Below the pieces are notes generated by a model, which was given only the letters and a program-made list of their open reading frames with translations, did no database searches and was not told the origin of the DNA. The position numbers and the translations under genes were made by a program. Positions 14,885 to 20,023 of a DNA stretch of 20,023 bases are shown here, in pieces. Location: assembly GCA_031268125.1 (NCBI GenBank), contig JAIRXT010000126.1, forward strand, positions 1-20,023, given 5' to 3'. The first letter of the stretch is position 1. Each line of letters begins with the position of its first letter. This stretch comes from Treponema sp. GTDB taxonomy: Bacteria; Spirochaetota; Spirochaetia; Treponematales; Breznakiellaceae.

Positions 14885-14895
14885 GGGAGCTGTTA

Positions 14896-15465
14896 ATGGA
14901 CGGAACTCCGGCGGACCGGTGGATCGGCAGGACAAAAGACCGGATAAAGCGGGCCTTGATCAAGCTGCTTTTGAAGAAGGACCTTAAAGACATTACCGTC
15001 AGGGAGCTTACGGGACTTGCGGATATTAACCGCGGAACCTTTTATCTGCACTACCATGACGTACCGGCACTGTTCCGGGAAATTGAAGAAGAACTGGTGG
15101 AAGAGTTTTCACAGTATATCGTGAAATACAAAAATCATTCCGCTTTTTTGCGCATGCCCGTACTGGGCGATTTGTTCCAATACGTTGCCCTGAACCGGGA
15201 AGTTTGCAGCGCCCTGCTTCGTTCCCGGGATTCAACTTTTATCGCCCAGATCCTTGAACTAAACCGCCCCGGAACCCCGGATGAATTCCGGCGTTATTAC
15301 AAACACTGGGACGAAAAATACTGCGATTACTATTACGATTTTATCAGCAACGGGACCCTTGCCATGCTGCGGCGCTGGCTGGAGGCGGGGATGAAGGAAA
15401 GCGTGGAACAGATGACCCTGATGGTGGATAAAATGATTAGTAACTGCATCGAAAATATTACGTGA
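14896..15465 (+). CDS. TetR/AcrR family transcriptional regulator
   Basis: A 189-aa DNA-binding repressor-type protein. The N-terminal HTH is clear: about residues 14-60, with ALIKLLLKKDLKDITVREL leading into ADINRGTFYLHYHDVPALF, the signature turn and recognition helix of TetR proteins. The C-terminal ligand/dimer domain ends with a FISNGTLAMLRRWLEAGMKES segment common in TetR relatives; the ligand cannot be predicted. The start at 14896 has GGGGAG about 6 nt upstream; a longer frame from 14821 would run through the promoter and palindrome and is rejected. The stop lies 8 nt before the dehydrogenase ATG, so both are one operon and TetR probably controls both. Confidence 0.9.
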   Translation: MDGTPADRWIGRTKDRIKRALIKLLLKKDLKDITVRELTGLADINRGTFYLHYHDVPALFREIEEELVEEFSQYIVKYKNHSAFLRMPVLGDLFQYVALNREVCSALLRSRDSTFIAQILELNRPGTPDEFRRYYKHWDEKYCDYYYDFISNGTLAMLRRWLEAGMKESVEQMTLMVDKMISNCIENIT

Positions 15466-15473
15466 GGGAAGTA

Positions 15474-16871
15474 ATGATGAATTGTGATGTGTTGATCGTG
15501 GGAGCGGGACCGGCGGGGATTTTTACCGCCCTGGAAATACTGCGGCTCAAAAAGAAAAAGAACATCGTAATCGTGGAAAAGGGAAGACCCATTGAAAAAC
15601 GGGCCTGTCCCAAACTCAACACCAAAAAGTGCATGAACTGTAAGCCCTTCTGCCATATTACCACGGGCTTTTCCGGGGCCGGGGCCTTTTCCGACGGCAA
15701 GCTTTCCCTAAGCTGCGAGGTAGGGGGGGACCTGCCGGACCTTATCGGCCGCCAGACTGCCCGGGAACTTATTGATTATACCGATTCCATCTACCTGGAA
15801 TTCGGGGCCGTCCCGTCCGTGGAAGGGCTGGATAAATTTGAGGAAACCAAGGGCATCCGCCGCCGGGCCATAAAGGCGGGGCTGCGCCTGGTGGACTGTC
15901 CCATCCGCCACCTGGGGACGGAGAAGGCCCAGGAACTGTACCGCAGTATCCAGCAGTACCTGCTGGAACAAGGGGTCGAGATTCTCTTTGAAACTGAATG
16001 TGTCAGCCTGGTGCTGGAGGGGCAGATCTGTAAGGGTATCCGGGTCCACCCGGTGGGAAAGGACGATTATGTTGAAATCCGCGCCCCCTCCACCATTGTT
16101 GCCGCCGGCCGCCGGGGCGCGGAGTGGCTGGAGGGAATCTGCCGGCAGTACGACATTCTCCACGAGGCGGGAGTGGTGGACATCGGCGTCCGGGTGGAAA
16201 CCCGGAACGAAGTGATGGAAGAGGTGAACAAGGCCCTCTACGAAAGCAAACTTATCGGCTATCCCCGGCCGTTTAAGGATAAGGTCCGTACCTTCTGCCA
16301 GAATCCCGGCGGCTTTGTCAGCCAGGAAAACTACGATAACGCCCTGGCGGTGGTAAACGGCCATTCTTACAAGGAAACTAAATCCGCCAATACCAACCTG
16401 GCGATTCTCTGCTCCCACAAATTCAGCGAACCTTTTAACCAGCCCATTTCCTATGCCCAGAAGATCGGGGAATTGACCAACATGCTGGGGAACGGGCACA
16501 TCCTGGTACAGCGTTACGGGGACATACTGGACGGCAAGCGGACCTGGCAGGACGAACTTGAGCGGAGCAACGTACAGCCTTCCCTGAGCGACGCGGTGGC
16601 CGGGGACATTACCTCCGCCATGCCCTACCGCACCATGATCAACATCATCAATTTTATTGAGGCCCTGGACCTGGTGGTTCCCGGCTTTGCCAGCGCGGAA
16701 ACCCTGCTCTATTCGCCGGAATTAAAATTTTATTCCAACCGGATCAAGCTGAATGAAAGGCTGGAAACCAACATCGGCGGCCTCCACTGCCTGGGGGATT
16801 CTTCGGGCTGGACCCGGGGCCTCATGATGGCCGGCGCCATGGGCGTCCTTATGGGGCGGATTCTGCCCTGA
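15474..16871 (+). CDS. FAD-dependent dehydrogenase (COG2509-type NAD(P)/FAD oxidoreductase)
   Basis: A 465-aa flavoprotein. The N-terminal Rossmann motif is GAGPAG (10-15), with E35 (VIVEKG) closing the ADP-ribose site, and a C-terminal FAD-binding segment reads GLHCLGDSSGWTRGLMMAGAMG. Between C45 and C60 is a cysteine cluster, C45, C53, C56 and C60 (KKCMNCKPFC), followed by TGFSGAGAFSDGKLSLS, a pattern of the uncharacterised COG2509 family. The cluster could bind iron-sulfur or act in redox, which is inference. Substrate is unknown. The start ATG 15474 has GAGGGAAG upstream; ATG 15477 would remove one residue and GTG 15462 overlaps the TetR stop. It follows TetR by 8 nt. Confidence 0.88.
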   Translation: MMNCDVLIVGAGPAGIFTALEILRLKKKKNIVIVEKGRPIEKRACPKLNTKKCMNCKPFCHITTGFSGAGAFSDGKLSLSCEVGGDLPDLIGRQTARELIDYTDSIYLEFGAVPSVEGLDKFEETKGIRRRAIKAGLRLVDCPIRHLGTEKAQELYRSIQQYLLEQGVEILFETECVSLVLEGQICKGIRVHPVGKDDYVEIRAPSTIVAAGRRGAEWLEGICRQYDILHEAGVVDIGVRVETRNEVMEEVNKALYESKLIGYPRPFKDKVRTFCQNPGGFVSQENYDNALAVVNGHSYKETKSANTNLAILCSHKFSEPFNQPISYAQKIGELTNMLGNGHILVQRYGDILDGKRTWQDELERSNVQPSLSDAVAGDITSAMPYRTMINIINFIEALDLVVPGFASAETLLYSPELKFYSNRIKLNERLETNIGGLHCLGDSSGWTRGLMMAGAMGVLMGRILP

Positions 16872-16966
16872 CAGGGGCCTAACAGCCTGTATGGAACAAC
16901 GCAGCCCCGGTCGCATGGGTTGATCGGCGTCTGTTCATAAAGGAACTATAAAAAACTCACCTATGA

Positions 16967-16995
16967 TTGAAAATCATCCTTTTTTGTGGTATGTT
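16967..16995 (+). promoter_or_regulatory. Promoter of the envelope gene cluster
   Basis: TTGAAA (16967-16972) and TATGTT (16990-16995) lie exactly 17 nt apart, 5 of 6 and 4 of 6 matches. Transcription would begin near 17002, with the GGAAGG ribosome site at 17004-17009. A small inverted repeat, TGATT-GAA-AATCA (16964-16976), overlaps the -35 box and could be an operator. Confidence 0.6.
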
Positions 16996-17018
16996 TATTC
17001 GCAGGAAGGTGGTTTCCA

Positions 17019-17852
17019 TTGAAAAACGCTTTTTTAGTGCTTGTTTTCTTTGCATATCCCCTGCTTTTTCTTCCGGCCCAGACCGCCGGGGAAATTGACG
17101 TTATCCTTGAAACGCCCCGTGTTACGTTTACCCAGGCAAGCCGGTTTACCCTTGTCGCCGCGGATGTGGTGGACGAACACACGGAGGCCGCCGCCGCCCT
17201 GGAGTATGCCCTGGCGCAGGGATGGCTGCCCAAAAAGGCCGGGGCGGATAATCCCATCAGATTAGGCGAACTGTGCGCCCTCATTATGAAGGCTTTTGAT
17301 ATCAAAGGCTCCTTCCTGTATAGCTGGTTTCCGGGCCCCCGCTATGCGTTCCGGGAACTTGATTACCTTAGACTGATTCCGGGCCAGCGGGACCCGGCGC
17401 AAACGGTTTCGGGGGAACGGCTTCTCCAAATTTTGGGGATGGCGGCGGTTTATGCCGGAATAGAAGACAGGGACGCCGGGGAGGCCCCCGCCGTGCAGAC
17501 GGCCGGTGAAGCGGCCTTCGGCGTCTTACACATCATATTTGCGGCGGATTCCACGGAATTACGGGCGGAAGAACAGGAAAAAATCCGGGAAATAATCCCC
17601 CTTCTGGAACGCTACCCGGACAGGAAGATTCTGGTGGCCGGTTATACCGCTCTGGCGGGGTCCGCGGAAGGGCGGATGCGGATTGCAGAGGGACGGGCCT
17701 GGACGGTGGCCGGGTATCTTCTGTCCCTGGGGATCCTCCGGTCCGCCGAGACTGTGGTGCTGGGCTGCGGGGCCGAAAACCCCGCGGGAGATAATGCGAC
17801 AGCCGAAGGCAGAGCCCTTAACCGCCGGGTTGAAATTTCTTTTTTGGATTAG
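17019..17852 (+). CDS. Exported OmpA-family protein with SLH-like N-terminal domain
   Basis: A 277-aa protein with a signal peptide (KNAFLVLVFFAYPLLFLPAQ). Residues about 25-150 resemble the SLH-like domain often seen in spirochaete envelope proteins (ALEYALAQGWLPKKAGADNPIRLGE). Residues about 165-277 form an OmpA C-terminal domain with GVLHIIFAADSTEL, a LVAGYTALAGSAEGR loop, GRAWTVAGYLLSLGI and LNRRVEI. OmpA domains hold the outer membrane to peptidoglycan. The Asp usual in the loop (GHTD) is replaced: residues 208-211 read GYTA. The start is TTG 17019, with GGAAGG about 9 nt upstream and the signal peptide directly after; the GTG at 16986 falls inside the predicted promoter region. The barrel gene follows after 18 nt. 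Confidence 0.87.
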   Translation: MKNAFLVLVFFAYPLLFLPAQTAGEIDVILETPRVTFTQASRFTLVAADVVDEHTEAAAALEYALAQGWLPKKAGADNPIRLGELCALIMKAFDIKGSFLYSWFPGPRYAFRELDYLRLIPGQRDPAQTVSGERLLQILGMAAVYAGIEDRDAGEAPAVQTAGEAAFGVLHIIFAADSTELRAEEQEKIREIIPLLERYPDRKILVAGYTALAGSAEGRMRIAEGRAWTVAGYLLSLGILRSAETVVLGCGAENPAGDNATAEGRALNRRVEISFLD

Positions 17853-17870
17853 GTTGAGCAGGTGGCAGTG

Positions 17871-19107
17871 ATGAAATTGAAACGGAATATGCTGGTAATA
17901 GCCCTTGCCCTGGGGTGGGGCGCCGCCGCCGGGGCTGCGGATTTTGGACTTCTCCTCTCCCCAGTGGTTGGGGGGGGGGGGGGGGGCTACCCGGGGGTTT
18001 TATGCGGGCGGAAGCCTGGGCCCCTGGGTTTCCGCCGCATTTGGTGAAAAGGTAAATTTTTATTTTTCGGGAAAGGTTTCGTTTTCACAGGCCTTTGATG
18101 CCGGATCATCGGGCATTGAAACCGGTAAAATGACCTGGCAGCCCGTTTTGGAAAGGCTGGAACTGAATTTCCGCCCCCTGCGGTCCGTCTATCTGACCCT
18201 GGGCCGCCAGCAGTTCCGGGACGGCGCGGGGATGATCAGCTCCGGGGCCTTTGACGGCCTGGCGGGCAGCTTCGGCCTGGGGCGGCTGCGCCTGTCCGGC
18301 GGGGCTTTCTATACGGGCTGGCTCTTCAAAGATACGGCGGCCATCCTGATGACCGGGCAGGACAGCGATCATTACAACAAACCCCTGGATTACGGCAATT
18401 TTCTTGACACCTACTTTGCCTCCCGCCGGGCGCTTGCCTACCTGGCGCTGGATTTTCCCGATCTCAGCTCCCGGACTTCCCTCAATGTCTTTGCCCTGGG
18501 CCAGTTCGATCTGAACGACGGGGCGGAAAGCGCCTTCCACACCCAGTACCTGGAAGCCCGCTGGGGCCTGGAGCCCCTGGATGTGCTCCGTTTCGCCGTT
18601 ACCGCGATTGGGGAGCTGGCGGAAAGCGGGGGGCAGGACCTGCGGGGCGGCCTTGCCGCGGCCTTTGGGCTGGACTGGGAGTTTCCCGGCAGGCTGGCGG
18701 ACCTGCTCAGCCTGGAACTGCGCTGGGGAAGCGGGGCGGTCAACCGGTTTATCGGGCCCTTTGACCCGGTAAGCGGTATTGCCCAGGGTTTTGTCTTTAC
18801 CCCTACGCTGTCGGGGACCATGAATGCCCGCGCTTCGTATACGGCCCGGCTCCACAGCACCCTTTCCATGAGCATGGACGGGGTCTTTTTTATGCGGACC
18901 GATACGGAAACCTTTCAGAACGCGGCGCTGGACGCCGCTTCGGCGGAGCGCATTTTGGGAACCGAAGTCTACGGAAGGCTTATCTGGGCGCCCCAGTCGG
19001 TGTTACGTTTGAACGTTGGCGGCGGCGTTTTCTTTCCTGGCGGCGCTTTTGCGGCGGGTACGCCGCTGTGGTGGAATGTTCAGGCGGCGCTGGTTTTGTC
19101 TCTATAG
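17871..19107 (+). CDS. Beta-barrel outer-membrane protein, frameshifted at a 17-G tract (phase-variable candidate)
   Basis: The N-terminus (ATG 17871, AGGTGG 5 nt upstream) encodes a signal peptide MKLKRNMLVIALALGWGAAA then ADFGLLLSPVV, a start typical of spirochaete barrel proteins. At 17970-17986 a run of 17 G follows; in the window's frame translation then stops at 18047. The main body, ~370 residues rich in alternating hydrophobic strands (LELNFRPLRSVYLTLGRQQF) and ending in a strand-like WNVQAALVLSL, is open in the +1 frame to 19107. Removing one G (16 G) joins both parts into a 411-aa protein, and the fused junction keeps the family pattern FGLLL...GFYAGGSLGPW. Tract-length change is the likely ON/OFF switch; a homopolymer read error is the alternative. 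The same run of genes includes OmpA and FecR proteins. Confidence 0.8.
17970..17986 (+). repeat. Homopolymeric tract of 17 G within the barrel gene
   Basis: Seventeen consecutive G residues follow GTGGTT. No other homopolymer run in the window approaches this length; the longest others seen are of about 8. It lies about 100 nt after the start codon, directly after the signal peptide, where slipped-strand changes turn the whole downstream protein on or off. In-frame lengths are 16, 13 or 19 G. Confidence 0.9.
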
Positions 19108-19172
19108 TTGAATTTCTTGACGGTTAAATTTTAAAGAGCCGGGCCGTAACGGACCGGCGGGGAGTTGCAGGG

Positions 19173-19865
19173 ATGAAGGCGATATTCAGCGTGATATTAC
19201 TGGCTGGCGCGGCGGTTTTGTACGGACAGGCGGCATCGCGGGTGGTTATCCGTGAGGTTCGGGGCTCCGTGGAGCTGAAGGAACCCGGAGCGGATCGCTG
19301 GGTCCCGGCGCGGGCGGGCCAGACCATAGCCCGGTCGGCGGAAATATCCACCGGGTTCAGGAGTACGGCGGTACTGGACGTGGGGAATTCGGTAGTAACG
19401 GTACAGGCGCTTACGCGGCTGACGGTAGACGAAGTACTGGCGGCCGCCGGAGACGAGCGGGTAACGATAGATCTGCGGGTGGGGCGGGTACGGGCGGACG
19501 TAAAGCCCCCTGCTGGGGGGAAAACGGCGTTTGAGGTACGCAGTCCAACGGCAACGGCGTCGGTGCGGGGGACCGTTTTTGATTTTGACGGGACGCGCCT
19601 TACGGTAGACGAGGGGCGGGTCCATGTAAGCGGCGGGGACAGCGGGACCTACGTTGGGGCGGGCCACGATGCACGGATAGCGGCGGAAAACGGACGGACG
19701 ATAAGCGGTCTGGAGCGGCTGATGGAAGACCTGGTTCCGGCCGCTCCGGCGGGGATGGCCGACGGTTTTAATACCCCGGACACGGGATCCGGTTCCCCGG
19801 CTCCTTTGGCCCCGGCGGCGGCTCCGGCGCAGGGAAGCATGAAAGTCGGGTTTGAATGGCAGTAA
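19173..19865 (+). CDS. Exported FecR-domain protein
   Basis: A 230-aa protein with a signal peptide (MKAIFSVILLAGAAVLYGQA). Residues about 24-165 form a FecR-type domain: VREVRGSVEL-type opening (here VIREVRGSVELKE), WVPARAGQTI, ISTGFRSTAVLDVGN, LRVGRVRADV and a FEVRSPTATASVRGTVFDF core, which is the FecR beta-sandwich pattern. In spirochaetes such proteins are secreted and not clearly tied to iron sensing. The last ~55 residues are Pro/Ala-rich and probably a disordered linker. No sigma factor gene is beside it, so classical FecR anti-sigma signalling is unlikely. ATG 19173 opens on the signal peptide; GGAG lies near 19161. The lipoprotein gene begins 13 nt after its stop. Confidence 0.85.
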   Translation: MKAIFSVILLAGAAVLYGQAASRVVIREVRGSVELKEPGADRWVPARAGQTIARSAEISTGFRSTAVLDVGNSVVTVQALTRLTVDEVLAAAGDERVTIDLRVGRVRADVKPPAGGKTAFEVRSPTATASVRGTVFDFDGTRLTVDEGRVHVSGGDSGTYVGAGHDARIAAENGRTISGLERLMEDLVPAAPAGMADGFNTPDTGSGSPAPLAPAAAPAQGSMKVGFEWQ

Positions 19866-19878
19866 CAGGATGGGCTGT

Positions 19879-20023
19879 ATGAAATATTTTGTGCTGGGTG
19901 TGGTATTGGCGCTGGGGGCCTGCACGTTTTTGACGGGTCCTGAGGGGTCCCCCGGCGAGGGGCTTCTGATTATAGACCTGGGCGGTGCGGAGCGGTCGGC
20001 GGCGGCTTTGCCCGGCGGTATGG
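19879..20023 (+). CDS. Putative lipoprotein, N-terminal part only
   Basis: The gene runs off the right edge. The 48 visible residues begin with a lipoprotein signal peptide, MKYFVLGVVLALGAC, in which LGAC is a plausible lipobox with the modified Cys15. A Gly/Pro-rich linker follows (FLTGPEGSPGEGLL). The start at 19879 has GGATGG about 9 nt upstream; an in-frame ATG at 19870 is less well placed. It continues the envelope operon after the FecR gene. Function is not visible from this fragment. Confidence 0.7.
   Translation, partial: MKYFVLGVVLALGACTFLTGPEGSPGEGLLIIDLGGAERSAAALPGGM

Noticed and set aside
17862..18047. Separate 61-aa protein
   Set aside because: It is the signal peptide of the barrel protein read through the G tract into the wrong frame, not an independent gene.

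Overview
The window looks like chromosomal DNA from a GC-rich treponeme-type spirochaete, perhaps a termite-gut Treponema relative. This is inferred from family content, not from a marker gene: a Treponema-type leucine-rich repeat protein, spirochaete-style SLH-like/OmpA, beta-barrel ('FGLLL' start) and FecR envelope proteins, a response regulator fused to a class III cyclase with the usual spirochaete tail, an Hpt protein and tandem HD-GYP domains. No rRNA, tRNA, CRISPR array or transposase gene was seen.

Layout. 1-1970 (+): the tail of an upstream gene, a secreted LRR_5 protein and a YitT-family membrane protein. 1967-8534 (-): addB then addA, overlapping by 8 nt, encoding an AddAB (RexAB) recombination helicase-nuclease. 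8562-9359 (+): a TIM-barrel amidohydrolase divergent from addB. 9324-9470: an AT-rich, inverted-repeat-bounded mini-element that supplies the end of the amidohydrolase gene. 9476-10660 (-): a two-domain HD/HD-GYP protein. 10986-13640 (+): a Uma2-family protein, a stand-alone Hpt protein and a REC-adenylate cyclase. 13747-14385 (-): an unrecognised 212-aa protein. 14446-14789: a second TIR-bounded repeat element sharing modules with 10780-10876. 14896-16871 (+): a TetR regulator and an FAD-dependent dehydrogenase (COG2509 type) in one operon. 17019-20023 (+): an envelope cluster of an SLH-like/OmpA protein, a beta-barrel protein split by a 17-G tract, a FecR-domain protein and the start of a lipoprotein.

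Working together. AddAB would process double-strand breaks. Hpt and REC-cyclase form a plausible split phosphorelay ending in cAMP, with the HD-GYP protein a separate cyclic-nucleotide enzyme. TetR probably controls itself and the dehydrogenase through a strong palindrome just after the predicted transcription start. The envelope cluster contains the most striking feature: the barrel gene is one base out of frame at a 17-G tract right after its signal peptide, the form expected of an ON/OFF phase-variable surface gene in its OFF state. Other points of interest are two families of non-coding mobile-type repeats and a set of genes whose -10-like boxes lie 6-7 nt before the start codon, suggesting leaderless transcripts.
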